Counted from the first letter of the stretch, positions 1 to 14,300 are shown. The stretch is DNA of 64,000 nucleotides from Aptenodytes patagonicus (GCF_965638725.1 NC_134950.1:23340932-23404931), one strand, 5' to 3'. A program made the numbers and translations. Notes: a model not told the origin generated them from the letters alone.

Positions 1-1029
1 CCCACAGGCAGTGGGTGCAGGTGCTGGTAAGGGACATCCCCTGTAGCAGGGAACCAGTGAGTGCACAGGGACCTCCCCAGGTCCCCGAAAATCATTGAGC
101 CGTGCTGGTGGCACAGCTCTCTGAACATGGCATGGGAACGAGCTGCTTTGCCCCTGCTCGCAGTGCGTGCCAGTGCCCAGGCGCTTGCACCAGGCTGGCA
201 CAGCCCTGCTGCAGCCACAGCAGCTTGCGGAGATGGACAGCAATGGTCTGCGTCTGCACAGCCCAAGTTCCTGGCTCAATCAGTCCAAGAAATTTGGTCT
301 CTCCATTAATGGCGGCTGAAATTAGACCTGAGGAAAGTTCATCTTTAATGTCAAGTGGCACTGTTTCATTATGCAAATTTTTCAGAGCTGCAGCCAAAAC
401 AGTCCAGTGCTGTTTAATTGCTTAATATGATAAATCATGGCTTTTGCCAACTGCTTGCCTAATTATGTATTTTATTCATTGTAAACATCAGTTCTGAGAG
501 GATGGAAGGGAGGCCGCTCAGGGTTTCCACAGCCAATCTGATGGGCTCGGGTACAGCAGCTGTCTCTGAAGCTGTATTTAGCTGGCTCTCATTGATGTGA
601 CTGAAATGGACCTCCAAGAAGTTATCTTTTATACCCCACCCTTCAAAATGAGGACCCTCTTCACCATTTCTTCAGGGAAGCTGTGTTTCTGAATCTGTTA
701 TAAAAGGTTATTCATCTAATCTCCTGAGGACTTGCATATTTTCACAAAACATCGTTTGGCCTCTTTCCATGTCTTTAGCCCAGAGTTTCAGAGGTCAGGC
801 CAACTTTTGGCAAGACCTGGGAGACTCCTCTCCATCTTAACTCCTGTTGCATCACCCCAAGACTCATTGTGAGTTTTTTTTGTTGATTTTACTCAGGGCC
901 AAGCAATTCTGACAAACTGGAAAAAATATTGTTTCTGAAGCCACTAAAAGTTGAATTTCAGGTCTGAGCAAATTTAACTTTTTTAAGCTGGAAATTAAGG
1001 GATAGGTTGAAGGTGGAAGACACATGATG

Positions 1030-1110
1030 GTGCTAAGTGCTGTACAGCCCAGAAGGGCAGAAGCCCTCTGCCCTTGGGAGCTCACAACCTGATGGATGTG
1101 AGCAGAGGGA
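1030..1110 (+). repeat. Possible ancient amniote interspersed repeat remnant
   Basis: The stretch GTGCTGTACAG, then a CCCTCTGCCCTTGGGAGCTC-like run and ACAACCTGATGG, has the order and wording of an old interspersed repeat seen in many amniote genomes (a trigger of the type 'gtgctgtacag ... gagcttacaatct'). I cannot name the family with certainty. The match is by eye and heavily diverged, so chance is possible. Confidence 0.25.
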
Positions 1111-1405
1111 CACTGCCTGTGCAGGGTACACGGGAGAAAGGAGCAGTGCAGTAACTGGGGTAGGCATGACCTTAGCCCACCACCAAACCCATTCCTTTGG
1201 TCAGGGTGGCTGCTCCAGAGCAGCACTGGGGGAAGGGGCAGGACCAAGTGTGTCCCCACCACCACCCAGCCACAGGGGGTTTGCTTACAGCACTTCAAAA
1301 ACACTCCCATCCAGCAGTGCCTTGTTAACAGAATACAGCTTTCACCTATAGAAATGCTGTTGAGGTTCATACTTATTAATGCTCATATACTGACTGCTCT
1401 TTCTG

Positions 1406-1428
1406 ATCTGCTTTAATCTGCTTTAATC
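1406..1428. repeat. 10-bp tandem duplication
   Basis: The unit ATCTGCTTTA occurs twice head to tail and is followed by ATC, the start of a third unit. It is a microscale duplication of the replication-slippage type, with no associated gene. Confidence 0.8.
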
Positions 1429-4204
1429 AAAAGATAAGCTGAATTTCTTATCTTGTTCTTCTGCAGTAGGAGTTGAATTTTGAAGTAGTACATTTTCCTG
1501 CTGTGTTCCGACCACATTTGAATTAAACGTGGTCATAATAGTGGAGAAAGCATCAACCTCTATATAAAATCCATTTGTACCAAGGGAACTGTATAATACT
1601 GTACTTTAAAGTGATGATCATTAGAAATAACTACTTGGGACATTCTAGTTGAGGAGAACAACATCCAAGCCATCCGTATTAGCAAAGTGAAATATAAATG
1701 TCTCTGTCTTGTTTATAAACTGCTGAAAATGAAAGGTGTTTAACTTCAGGGGATTTAATACCACTTTAGAATTTTTTTCCCTCTGATAGTGCACAAGATG
1801 AACCGTGCCTGTTTGAATTTTGAGATCATGGTTCCCCCTTGCAGATACACAATACTTTGTTCAGAGAGAGCAGATGAGAGAAATGAAGACCAGAGGTCCA
1901 CTTACAGAAGTATGTATACAAAATGTGGTCGTAACTGCAGAAACAACTGTTAGAGTTGCACATGACAACTGAACAACCCTGCACACAATTAGGTAAATGG
2001 GCAGTTCCCCCTGACCAGGAACCGCACGATGGATGGCTGCAGCTCACTGCACTGCAGCTGCGCGGGCACCTGTGGTATCCTTCTTGTGCACATACACTTC
2101 ACGTGAACCGAGGCCACACTTCCTGTGTTGAAAACTACTTTACAATTTATTTCCCTAGAAATTCCAAAAGTTACTAGATTTATTCTTGTGTTTTGCAAGC
2201 AACGTCTATGTGCTTCCTGGCTTTTTTCTTTTCTCTTTTTCCCCCTTTTTCTGGAGGAGCTGAATAATTCATCATAGAAAGAGGCACATAGTTTTCCAGT
2301 TTTGTTTTAGTAAAACAGTACTTCAAAGCAAGCACTGTCAGAGGTTTGCTCATTGCAACTTAGATTTATGAAAAGGCACTGCAAAGTCTCTGGGCTCTCA
2401 TTTTAGCATGGCTGTATCCTCCTCATTTGTAGGTCTACTCTCAGCCTTATGTTTTCCTGGTATAATCTCAGAAAAAATATCCTCAAATTCAGGGAATTCT
2501 GCCAGTACAATCTCTGGATAGTTTGCCTGAAAAACACCTTAGGATTATGGATTTTCATTCTCTGGTCACAGCAGAAATTTTTAAAAAGAACAAGGCTATA
2601 CACTGGAAATCCATAAGTTTTCTTGGAATTTTTTTTTGGTGTTAAGCTCATGCTGAATAATTTAGTAAGTTTCATCAAAATCATCTGAGAACTGTACAGC
2701 TGAGAAAACTGTATTTTTGGAGATTTTTTTTAGCAACAAGGCAGATGATGCAAGATTCAAAAGCTTTACCTTGATGATTTCAGTCTGAGTTAAAAAGCAA
2801 ATTAAGTTTGTAGAAGAAGGAGAAGTTTAGGAGTTGCAAAGTTCTGCATTTATAAGGTGGGCAGTCCAGCAGTTCACATTAGACCCACGCCAAAAGCGAG
2901 TGTATCATCTTCAGAGTGAAGGCGTTGGTTAACAGTTCCGGTAACCTGCCATAAACCCATAAGCCACTCGGAAAGTGTAAACACAGCAGGTCCCTAGCAA
3001 AATGTAAATCTTGTGCTTCTGACAGCACTAGCTGGAGTGAAAGGGTCTGGGGGAGTGAGGGGCTGTGACCCGCTGCAGCTCCACTGACCACACAGGCTGG
3101 GAAACGTTGTTGGCAAAGCTTGCAAATTCAGGTGAAGTAAACGGCAAATGTGTCTGGAAAGGCAAGATAAGCATGAGTTAGTTTCACAGGTTACCCCCGT
3201 GCTCACTATGTGTGTCCCACCACACATGTAGGATTTGGGTAGGAGATGCTACGGAAAATTATTCCAAGTGTAGCATAGAGGCCAATGTCTCACATGGTGT
3301 TGGTGGGGATTTATGTGTCCAGACGATCCCAGGACTGAAATGAGTTTAAAGTAGGTTAAATCTTTAATTCTGCAACCAGTAATAGGACAGTAACTGTTTT
3401 GCTGGGTTACTGGCTTATGGGGGACAGGAGCCATATTATCAGAGACCTCAGAGCTTAACCTTGATTTTGTTCCATGGTGGACAAACACTGTAGATGGATC
3501 AAGCAGTTTCGATGCCTTCTGGTTCACCATGACTGGATACTCCAATCCCCAGGGCTTCAGTGGCAAAAACTCAGTGTGTGCTCCTCCTTTCTGTAGGAGA
3601 AAGTTAGGTAACTGTGTGGAAGATGAGGAGTGAGAATGTGCATCATCTCCATGTGGCTGGGGAAAGTCCACTGATATGAATGCATCACTACCCTCAAGAG
3701 TCCCAGGGATTTAGAGCCTTTTCTGTAACAACAAACATAGCTCTTGGGAGGCAGCAGCATCTGAGCCTGCCTCCACTCTGTGGACTGGTGGCCCCAGGAC
3801 CTGCAAAGCTCCCAAACTGTTGCAACTGTTCACTACAGATCTACATGCTGGGCTCTACAGCTCAGGGTTTGGCTTGCTGTAGGTCTCCAAGAGAGCAGAG
3901 TTCTCATCCAAAGGGTTTTGCACTCCGCTGGTGGTGCTTCATTTACAGAACTGATCTCTTCCAGCAGTCCACCTCTAGTCTCTCAGGACCAGTGCCCTGC
4001 ACATCACAGCTAGTCAGCCCACGGCTAGTCTCTGAGCCATTGTCCCCACTATCACTGGGATCTCCATCTCATCTGGTAGCTTGGAGAGTTAGGCATAGCT
4101 GCACTGTGCAGGTGCGGTCCAAGTTGTGGGAGGTGTTGCAGCCCTTGGCCCCTGCATATCACGCTTCCAACTGCTTGTTCATGAGAACAAAGGTGTGTGG
4201 AGCA

Positions 4205-4241
4205 GACAAGGTGAGAGGACATGTAGGGACAAGGTGAGAGG
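4205..4241. repeat. 14-bp direct repeat at 23-bp spacing
   Basis: GACAAGGTGAGAGG occurs at 4205-4218 and again at 4228-4241. Both copies are identical. It looks like a local tandem duplication of about 23 bp whose second half has diverged or was not retained. Confidence 0.8.
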
Positions 4242-7200
4242 CCATATATATGTATCTTATCTGGTAAGTTGAGGCACTTGAAAAATGTCTATGCTGTTGG
4301 GACCTCCAGTTTGAACATGTCATGTTTGCCCAGTGACTTGGGATGACAAAGAGCAGTCAGCAACCAAACCAGGGCAGGGCCGCCCTGCCCTGTGGATGAC
4401 ATGTCTCTGAGCAGCCCTGGACTCATGGAGTACGAGCAATTAGTAATGACTTTTTTGCTTCTGAACAGCAGCAGGGTCTCAATCCAGCCTTTCCTTAGAG
4501 GTTTCCCTCCTGTTTGTCCATGCTACAGTCTAGTCATGTTCTTAAAACACTCAGTAGTTAAATCACAGTGTTGGAGCCTGTGTTGTGTAGTTCTTCAAGA
4601 CAAAGTGCCAGACCCATGGAGAGGTCTGAAATAATGTCTCCACAGTAGTAAAAAACTATTACTTCTAACCTTACAGTCTGTGAGTTGTGGGATGTTAAGC
4701 ACAGGGCATGCTTTAGGTAGGGAGAGGCTACTTTAGACCTTCTCCAGAAGCAGCCTTGTCCAGACCTTTCACAGCATCTCAGCAAATCTAAACCTGATGA
4801 GGACCACATCAGAGGCTTGCAGTAGCTTTGTTTGGTTTTTGGCTGTGCTGTTGTCAGGTGAGTACATGTACTCGGGTACTGAGTGCACATCTTGGATACC
4901 CTCTCTTTTTTGAGGATTTACCTTTTAAACTGCACTGTTTAAATACCTATTTTTTCTCCAAAAGGTTAGGAAATCCTGTTTGCCTCCTGCGTATTGGGCG
5001 TCACTGGCATTTGTCAGGGGATCTGACAGACTCGAGTGCGTTGCTCGTCAAGGCAGAGATTCGGCTCTCCACCAAGAGCTATTATTTAAGGCTCAATTAA
5101 TCTTTTGTCCGCGTTTTGCCTTCAGCAGCTGAGCGAAGCTCCTTGCAGTGCGTGCTGTGCTGTGTGATGGATTGTTGCAAGGACTGTGCTGGCCTTTGTC
5201 TAACACACCGGCTTGTCTCGCTCTCTCTTGGATTATCTTCTGGCCTGGCAGTTCTTATCCAGCTGTAGTTGTCCCCAGGATTTCTGAAACCCAGTAGTGC
5301 ATATGATGTTTATATAGGGTCAGAGGGGACCTCTCTGTTGCAAGTGCGTAGGGGTTGACAGGGCCCTTTGTGTCCTCCTTATGCTTTGCATGTGAATTTT
5401 GTATTGTTTCCAGACAAAGTGAAACTCAGTTGTGTGTGGTGTCTGGAGCCCGATAAATTTTTTCTTTTCTTTCTCTCAGAATTACAAACTTGAAAAATGG
5501 TGTTATTCTCTTTTTAGAAGAAGCTGAGCCGATTTATCTGACTTCAGTGGCATTACACGGGCAGTGAATGGAGCCTCTTGTGTTTGCAGAGCAGCAGAGG
5601 GTTAGGCACAGGGCTGCAGGCTTAAGCCAAAGGCCAGCTGTGACCAACCCTGTTTTTTCTCACCCAAACTCTCCAGCTACAACAGCTGAGGACGTTTTTT
5701 AATGGAAACTGCAGGTTCTTGTGGAGTTCAGAGGTACATTTGGGGATGGCTCTTACTCCCTTAAGGAACAACTGAAGCACATTTTGAAGCAAATACACCC
5801 CAGTAAAGTGCCCACAATACTGCAGGACATGCGGGAAGAGGCTTCAGAAAATTTAAATTTGGTTTGTTAAACTTTTGTTTGGTGTGGCTCTTTAAGAATT
5901 ACAAAAAAATCAAGGCTATGTGGGTTGTGTTCAGAAATGTATTTCAGTAACATTTAAAGCCTTTTGAATTGTTCGTTGTAAAAGTAGATCCCCCATTTGC
6001 TTCCAGGCTGGGGTGGAAGCTGGGTTACCCCGAGCCATAGGCGGCAGCTGGGCAGGTCTCAGTGCCACTTGTCATCTGGTGTCAGCAGTGCAGCTCTGTG
6101 CATTGCTTCTCGGGTGAGTAGGGCTGGGATTTGTGCTCACCTCTTGCATAAGCAGCAAATCAATTAAATATGCAGTCTTTGTGACTGTGGCAAGCTCCTG
6201 AGTTGTTCGTGATCTCGTGTTCCTTTTATGACCAGTTTTGGGTATTATGCAACAGATAGCAGAAGTGTTTTGATCTGGTACGGCAGAGATGAGTGCCCTT
6301 CCTCATGCAGCATCCACTTGCATCTGAGCCAATTAGCTCTTCCTTTAAAAGCTGTCAGCCTTCTCTACAGAAATAAATGCCCAAGAGAGGAGGAGGGAGA
6401 CAGAGGACTGAAAAACATTTAGGTGTGAATACATATGTAGAAATGCTTAGGAGTGCCTTCAAGGTAGGGAAAGGTGCAGATTTTTAACACCATTCCCTCT
6501 ATTCCCTTACCTGTGGCTTGTTTCCTCCTATTTACGTGAAGCACAGAGCCTAAGCTGCAGACTGAAAACAGCAGAGTGGGATGGAGAAGCCAAAAATCTA
6601 GGAGAAAGTTAGCCCAGCTTGCAATGCCCTTGGGAAATCAATACGATGGGGAAGCTGATCCTTTCCTTCTTCCCATTTTCTAATTGCGAATTTTGGCCTC
6701 ATCCTTCACCTCCTTTGTTCTCAGTTTGCCTGACAGACAAAAGAGCAGGTCCTGCTCCCCCAGAAGGCTCTGGCGCTCCTGCAGAGCCAGCTTCTCACAG
6801 GCTTTGCCTCCAGGCGGGCGCTGAGCAGGAGTGCTCTGGAAGTGGGATTCCCATCTGGGGTACCCGAAAGAGCACACACAGTGGCTGGGAACCTGGCCGG
6901 CGCTGAGGGTCAAGCAGGATTTCAAATTCCCCTGAGGCCATGTGCATTACCTATCCAGCAACATCCAGGAATAATGCAAATTACAGAATATAAATAACAT
7001 AGCCACGGTGTGTGTGAAAGGATATCGTGGGCTCCCTGTCTTGAGAGTGGAGGTTCCCAAACCTCTCTGTGGTTGTGTTTGATACCACCAGGAACCACCT
7101 GGCATAAGATTAAATGCTGCCTCTTGTCTCCAAACTGTTTGTGGTCAAAAAAGAGGGCAAGAGGCCACACAGAGACTCCTGGAGGAGCACACAGAGTAAG

Positions 7201-10200
7201 GACGTACTTGTGCTTGCAAGGTACCACAGCTTTTTTCTCAGGTGTATTCTCACTTCAGGGAGGTGTGTTCGTAAAGGGCAGCTCTTCATGGCCAAGGCTG
7301 AAGTCTGCTTCTCATTTTGAATCTGATGTGAATGGCTTCCCCTGTCCAAAGAAAAGCCAGGTCCCTTGAGAGATCACATAAGCACAAGGAGATTTTTACT
7401 TTCTTCTGGTGCAAACCCTGCGTCTGGATACAAGGTGGGAAAGAACAAGGACTTTTCTTGCCTTGCCACCATAGGCTTAAAAACCAACGCATTTGACTCT
7501 TATGGGTCTGGTAAGAGACACTGTCTCTGACTAACCAGGCTGGTCCAGGAGTGAGGTTCACCCACCCCATGAGCACTCTGCAGGATGGACATCAACCTGG
7601 TGGGATGGGACACGTCGTGAGGGACGGAGGCAATCCCACTCCGCTTGGCTTGCCATGGGCGCTAGCACTAGGGAATATAGGAAAGGGTGCAGCTTAAAAC
7701 AAACACAAGCTCCCCCAGCTACCGCCTCCTCGTCTCCCCTTCCCATCTCTTAAACACCAGCACCTGCCCCGGCCCTGGTGAGACGTACGTGATGGACCGA
7801 ACCAGGCTCTGTCCAGAGGAACTGTTCCCTACCAGGGACTGCTCTCCTGGTGTTAAACAGACGTTCAAGAGGCCTGTGCAATACTTTGTGTGTGTGCTGT
7901 CCTGGCCCTTTGGTTTCATACTTAAATTAAGCTGATGAATACTTTAACCTGTTTGATTTTTCTGCTTTCCTGCTACAGCACTCTCAAAGCTCTGGTAATT
8001 CTCTGCATCACCTGGTCCTCTGAGCAACTGCTCATTTCATCTTGGGAAGGAAATTCATTTAGCAGTGTTTTTTTGATTCTCATTCTGTGCCCAATAATGT
8101 GAATAACGTATGCGCTACCAAAGCCATATGTAATTAGTCCATTGTGCTACTAAACAAAATCGTAGCACCCAGGGTTTTGATAATGTCAGGTAGGAAGGCT
8201 TTTGCTACTGACTTTTTTTCTATGGTTCATTTTTTGGTCATATACGCTTTTTATCTCTGGTATTGCTTGACCGGTCGATAGCTTTCATTTCTAATGAAGA
8301 AAATAGCTCTGTGAATCTGTGATAAGCAAAGGTCTCAGATGAGTGAATTTCACTGGGTCATTAAATCATAATAGCACTAACAAAATAAAATAAAGAAATC
8401 CAAATATCCTCACTGTCATTCAGATGAGGTAGTGGCTGTGTGGCTGAACATCTGAGCCTCCAAGAGTGCCTCTGTCTTGCTAAGGAGTCCTTAAGGTCTG
8501 GCTGATTATTTTAAATATTCTGATTTTTTTCCCTTAAGTTAATAAAAGCATGCCTGTCATCTTAAAGATATTTACCAGTCAATTTTTGTGTTTGTTCTCT
8601 TTCAGTGGTCTGGATTCTGACATCAAGATACCTTTGGGCATGTGGTCAAAGTCCTCCTTCTGCAGCCAGCTCCTGCCATTATCCTGGCAAGCAAAAAACT
8701 CAGAGAAGCCTTTCCTGATAAATCCAAAGCCATTTAAACTTCTGAAATGGCCTTTTCAGTTCCAAGAGAGAGCAATAACTATTTTAGCTACATGCTCCAT
8801 TAGCCTAGTTATGGTTATGAACCACACTAAGGCTAACAGCTTCAGCTAATAAAATGCACAGTTTGAGACTCAGGAACATTTCTAGCAGTGAAGAAAAGAT
8901 GAATATTTATCAAAGGCCAGATTTAGCTCTTTTAAAAAGGAAAAAAAAAGGGCTAACCATGTACCTGAAGTAAAATACTGATGTAAATGGCCGGTTGTAT
9001 ATCCTGACCTTTTTGCCTCATGTTTCTTTTTAATTCCCAAACCACAATGGATAAGGAGGATGCATGGGCTGCATGCATGGTTTTCAAAGTGCCCTGTGGT
9101 GTCACAGGTCAGGCTCCTGCCGCCCCTCTGCACTGCCTGCACTGGGGGGTCTTGACCTTGTCAAGGGCACCCTGGCAAACAGCACAGCACTGCCAGCCAC
9201 TTCTGAAGCCAGAAAAGACGTGTTTAATTGTTAAAAATATTTGTCCTGCTGCATAAGCAGCCTGCATCTCACACTGCCCTTCAGGACAGCGTGTGTTAAA
9301 TTAGTTGCGAAAGGCTGAGCAGAGACAGGGAAGGGGTTTAGAAGGTTGTGGGCCAGCTGGGCACATTTTCTCTTTCTCCCCTTTGACATCTGGTAGCATT
9401 TCGTTTCCACCCCCAGATCAGATATGCTGGCCGGTTAACAAAGTCAGGTGCAGGGCAGCAGCTTGCCTGATGAAAATGAATAATTACATTTCACTTTCCC
9501 TGACTGGAATTTTGATTGCCACCGACATGATTAATAAGATTTTTTCCTACCATTGCTTAAAGAAAGCTGTAACCCCTAGGAAATTATTTAGTATATGAGA
9601 AATGTAAACAGGCCTTAAACCGTCAGCAAAGATGAGGGATAGCAAGTGACTGAGGCAGAGGCATCATGAGAGGAGGTCTGACATTTTATAAATGTCTTGG
9701 TGAATAAGGTGGTGGGAAAGGAAGCAAACAGCCCAGTGACAAACTGGACACACAACACTGCATCAGGTGGAGCTGCAAGGCACGGGGATCATTCAGAAGA
9801 ATGTGGGGGGACTGGGAAATAAAATCAGACCTGAGATATCTTGGAGGAAGTAATACCACCCCTCTTCTCATCAGCAGAAAGCACAAGTTTGGAGAGAAGT
9901 TAACATGAGCCAGATGTTCATGTTAATTTATCAGATAACTTTATTACAACAATCAAATACAGTTGAACAAACTGTAGTTGAGTGTTGATACACCAAGCAT
10001 GAAGGAATTGCACTGGGTTCTCAGAAAGCACTTTTAAAAAATAAGCATTTTGACTTCTTCATGTTCGAAATCTCTAATGCTCAGTTTTGAACTGGCACTG
10101 TGGAAAGAAGCAGGACTCAAGGGTAAAAATTATGGGGAGCATGGTTTCCATCGATGGGTACAGCTGTGCAGTTTTCCCATGCACGACACGCTGCATGTGG

Positions 10201-10544
10201 TGAAGTCTGTGTTAGCCCAAACAACTCCACTGGCACTGGAGCTATTCAAGCCTGGGTTTTGGGGGGCTTGGGCCTTGTCACCACTTGACATTGGTGACCA
10301 GGAAAGGGCTAGCTTTGGCAGGAGCTTCTCCTGCACTGGGGGTGCCCAAGGGTGTGCTATGTGTCAGTCCAGGGTTTGAATCCTGCTTACAGCTGAATCC
10401 CTGAATCACTGGAGATCTCCTGTGGGGAGCAGGCACCATCAGGGCTGGCGAGGAGCTCTGCCCGGCTGTCTGCTAGCTCAGACTTCTCACGTGTGTCAGG
10501 GCATTTGCCACCCTCCAGTCACCCTCCCTCCATTAAGTTTCCAC

Positions 10545-10948
10545 GAAGAAAGGCTGAGAGAGTTGGGGTTGTTCAGCCTGGAGAGGAGAAGGCTTTGGGG
10601 AGACCTTATTGCAGCCTTCCAGTACTTCAAGGGGGCTTATAAGAAAGACGGGAACAAACTTTTTAGCAGGGCCTGTTGTGACAGGACAAGGGGGAATGGC
10701 TTTAAACTAAAGGGGGGTAGATTTAGACTACATAGAAGGAAGAAATTTTTTACAATAGGGGTGGTGAAACACTGGAACAGGTTGCCGAGAGAGGTGGTAG
10801 GTGCCCCATCCCTGGAAACATTCAAGGTCAGGCTGGACGGGGCTCTGAGCCACTTGATCTAGTTGAAGATGTCCCTGCTCATTGCAGGGAGGTTGGACTA
10901 GATGACCTTTAGAGGTCCCTTCCAACCCAAACTATTCTATGATTCTAT
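10545..10948 (+). mobile_element. CR1 LINE, 5'-truncated, with 3' end of ORF2 and tail
   Basis: This is the 3' end of a chicken-repeat-1 LINE. Frame 10422-10862 reads through the CR1 part without a stop and carries the usual ORF2 C-terminal signature: an [12 protein letters not shown]-like start, then a [12 protein letters not shown]-like block, [16 protein letters not shown], and the [10 protein letters not shown] and [12 protein letters not shown] blocks. The 3' UTR follows, with the GTTGGACTAGATGACC and GGTCCCTTCCAACCC motifs, and ends in the ATTCTATGATTCTAT tail typical of CR1. The ATG-proximal part of the frame (10422-10544) is flanking DNA, not CR1. 5' truncation without target-site duplication is normal for CR1. 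The uninterrupted frame suggests a fairly young copy compared with the relic at 46.3-47.3 kb. Confidence 0.96.
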
Positions 10949-11342
10949 ACTCCTTTTCTTCTTATCTCAAACAGTGTCTTCTCCTTATCTCTTGGCAAGG
11001 CAGATGAGGAGTTGTGGGTCAGCGTAATCAGTGCCCTCCTCACTTGTGCCTGGCAGGGGAAATTTCTCTTTACCAACACAAGGAAAAGCCAGCAGTTTTT
11101 TTTCTCTCTAGCATGAGTCGAAACTGGTCCTTCTGGTACATGATGGAAGTCTGCAGGCAAAGGATATAGACCTGTCAGCCCTACAGCCCAGAATATGTAC
11201 TGGGCATGTGTGCCTTTGCCACGGTCCTGAGCAGAAGGACCATCACAATTATTGCCATCCAAAGAGATTCTCAAGGACACAGAGTTAAAAGCTGCTTCTC
11301 CAAAGCACTGGTGGACTTTGAGGGTTGAATTTCCTGGTACTT

Positions 11343-11368
11343 TTGACCTCTTCTGTTGACCTCTTCTG
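11343..11368. repeat. 13-bp perfect tandem duplication
   Basis: TTGACCTCTTCTG is present twice directly head to tail. It is a minor slippage duplication with no coding context. Confidence 0.85.
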
Positions 11369-14300
11369 GGTGCTAGCAGGCAGGATTACCTCTGCCATTA
11401 GACTTGGACATGTTTTGACCCTCCAACATGACAGACCAGGAGAGAAACCATCCATGGTCAATGTCAGTTCCTCGGTGCTGCCTGCAGATCCCAGAACTTC
11501 AGACCAGGAGCTCTTGCTTTACCTTCCACCTGCTTCCTGACCAAAGGCAATACTGATTTTCATTTCTCACCTTTTGTGGTATTGAATTAAAGAAATGCTC
11601 TGAGAGTTGCTCTGCTTACTCTCAGTCAGACTTTTTTTAGTCCATAATTTTCAGAAGAAATTCTCAAATTTTTTGTCTCCTCCCTCTGCTTCCCAATCTC
11701 TCTGCATTGAAACAGCAACTGACAGAAGCTGCTGGAGCCATCATTATGGTCAACATGAACTGCAAAATGCAGTAGTCTCACCTGGATGCAAGGAAGAAGG
11801 AGTTGTATTTCAGGAGCTTTTATTCCTGTATCTCCATCTCTTGCTCTATATATTCAGATGATTCTTTGTCAGCAGAAATGGCTTTTGATAGGATTCCTGC
11901 TTGTCCTTTGTTATTTTCGGGATTCTGCATTCCTCTGCTCATTCCATTTGCTCCTTTGCTTTCTGAACGCCGTCCAAATCCAGCTGAAGCCAACAGGAAT
12001 CTTTCCACCAGCTTCAGTGAGATCTCAAACCATATCCACCCTTTCCCACCCACCGCACCCTGCTCTTGCATGCAAACCTGCTTTCCCTATGGCGGTCCTT
12101 CCTCTTCAGTCTGCCTCTCCTCCCACCCCTCTCTGATTCCCAGGCTTCCTCATCAGCCTGCTCACCTCCTTTGCTGTCCCAACCTCCAGCCACTGTCTTG
12201 CATCCCTCTGCCCAGGTGGTGCACAATCTCCTTTCAACCCCTGCTGCCAATGGGTCACTCCCCTCTCCTGCCCCCTCCGTCTGGCCCTCGCCCACCACCC
12301 CTGGCACTTGTTCCTCCTCAGCTGCAGCCAGACAGGTCCCTCCTTCAGGAGCTCTGGGGTCATTGAAAAGACATGGCAAAGAGACTCCCTGTTCCCATTT
12401 TCGGGGCTTGACTCCAGCCCAAGGGGGCTTGGCTGTTCCTGGGGTGGCTGGTTTCCTCAGGGTGGGTGGAAGTGCTCCCAGAGAGGTCACCGACGACTGC
12501 ATCTGGCCAGGACGGGAAGCAGCCAGGAGCAGGCGTGCGCCCAGCTAGGACAGGCTCCCGGGAAAGCTTTAGCTGTTGAGACCTTGCAGCTTTTCCTCAG
12601 GATGTGCAAGTGTGGTTTTTTGGGCAGCCTGGATTTGCAGCTCTGCATGGGTGGGAGGCAGCCCAGAGCTGATGGGGTTGGTGTTGGCACCTCCAGATGG
12701 GTCACATATCCAGCCAGAAGGGCAGGAGGGGCAAGAACCTTACAGGAAAAATTACTAGAAATTTTAACACTGGAAAACAGTTTTTTCATAGTCTTGTTTT
12801 TGTCAAAACAGCAAAAGCAGCTTGGGTTTATTTTCCCTCCAGAAAAAAAGAAATATTCAGCCTGTAACAGCCAGAATGGGAATCTGCAGCCCAAATGGAC
12901 AAGAGCTGCCATTCTTCTGAACATCTCACTGTGGCACCTCATAATGAGAATTTTGAGCAGTGTTAACAATATCAAATGTACTTGGGCAACCTGTCAGAGA
13001 GATTGGATGTCAGCTGTAGAGCAAAATACAACTCCAGCCTAATTGTGGGCCTTCGGGAGGAGCGTCATGAATATGTATAAATAGTTGAAACTGTGCTGTG
13101 ACACCCAGCTAATTCTTCAAAATGTAGGTAACTGTGCAGTCATGGTGAAGACTGATAAAATGTATGATTACTTGGAAAAGGGAAGTCACTTGTGAATGTC
13201 CAAGCTGAGTCAGGCACGTGAAATAATACGAGAGGGTTTTCTACTCAATAATAACATTCTTCTTCCAACTTCAGCTCCATGATGCCTCCAAGACATTTCT
13301 CTGAATTTCCTGTGCCAGATAAAACATTGCTGATAAAATATCGGACTGTGTGTGGGAGCACTTTAAAATTATCTGTGTAAGACCAGAAACAAAATACTTC
13401 AGTAACGAAAAGTATTTTCTTTACCATTTATCATTGGATAGGATGGAGGTAGCTGGCAAGGTGTGTGTATGGGTGTGGCAGAGGCAATGGGTGTGACTGG
13501 GGGAACTGCAACAGTTACAAAGTGGTTTGAAAAAGATGCAATTAAAAATCAGTTGCATTTCTGCAACCTGTATGTGCTCCCCATGCTAGGGCTGAGGAGA
13601 ACCCCTTATCACTGTGCCCTTCCCAGTTGGTGGCCGGGTCTGCTTGACTAGAATAGTTCTGGAAATGCAGAATTCTTTTGAAATGTAGTATGTATTCAGG
13701 AAGCAATCACAGTCAGCACCGCCTCAAAGATATGTTGCAACAGTCTTGCAGTACTTAATTCTTCTGAAGACATTTGTCACTATTTGATATTAATATATGT
13801 CTTAAAGACCTTTTTTTGTATCCTGTTAAGTTACCAAAACGCAGAAGTGAGGGATGAATAGATAAAAACATTGATGAACAATGCTATGGGAAGGTCAAAT
13901 GTACTAAAATATTCTCAGTTGAAATGCATCAGCCAAAATTCCTATCAGTTTGAGCTCTGCTGAATGACCCTTTGTAATGAATTTTTTTTTATCATTCCTT
14001 GCATGTTGTGCTATAAATTGATATTTTTCTGGAACAGTCATGCAAATCTCACAGTAAATAAAAGTTGTAATGTATCAGGATGACAGGCAGCAGCTAGGAA
14101 AACACACTGCAGTTTGCCTGGTTTATAAGGATAACTCTTGCAACCCAGGTTTTGAAGGGAGGTTTAAGAATTTCTGCTTACCAGGTTAATTATTTTGGAT
14201 CATATGCTACTCCGCTTTTCTGAGGAGCTTTTGTGGGAATAGGGTAGACTGCATTTGGCTTTTCACAAGTGGGACTGAAGTGTTTAAGTTGTTGCTCTGA

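Larger units (their letters stand above)
1..10544. other. Unique non-coding DNA, no gene recognised
   Basis: No coding exon, RNA gene or clear transposon is visible. The longest frame is 168 codons on the minus strand at 864-1370; it is rich in Cys, Leu, Ser and Pro and overlaps a plus-strand frame, so it is probably fortuitous. Composition alternates between AT-rich and moderately GC-rich stretches and CpG is depleted, as in bulk vertebrate DNA. Small tandem duplications at 1406-1428 and 4205-4241 and a possible ancient repeat at 1030-1110 are listed separately. Confidence 0.6.

Noticed and set aside
10422-10544. 5' part of the frame running into CR1 as host coding exon
   Set aside because: The frame is open by chance upstream of the CR1 boundary at 10545; the recognisable residues all belong to CR1 ORF2.
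12308-13042. 244-codon plus-strand frame as a gene
   Set aside because: Overlaps frames on both strands and changes composition abruptly at about 12760; no recognisable domain.
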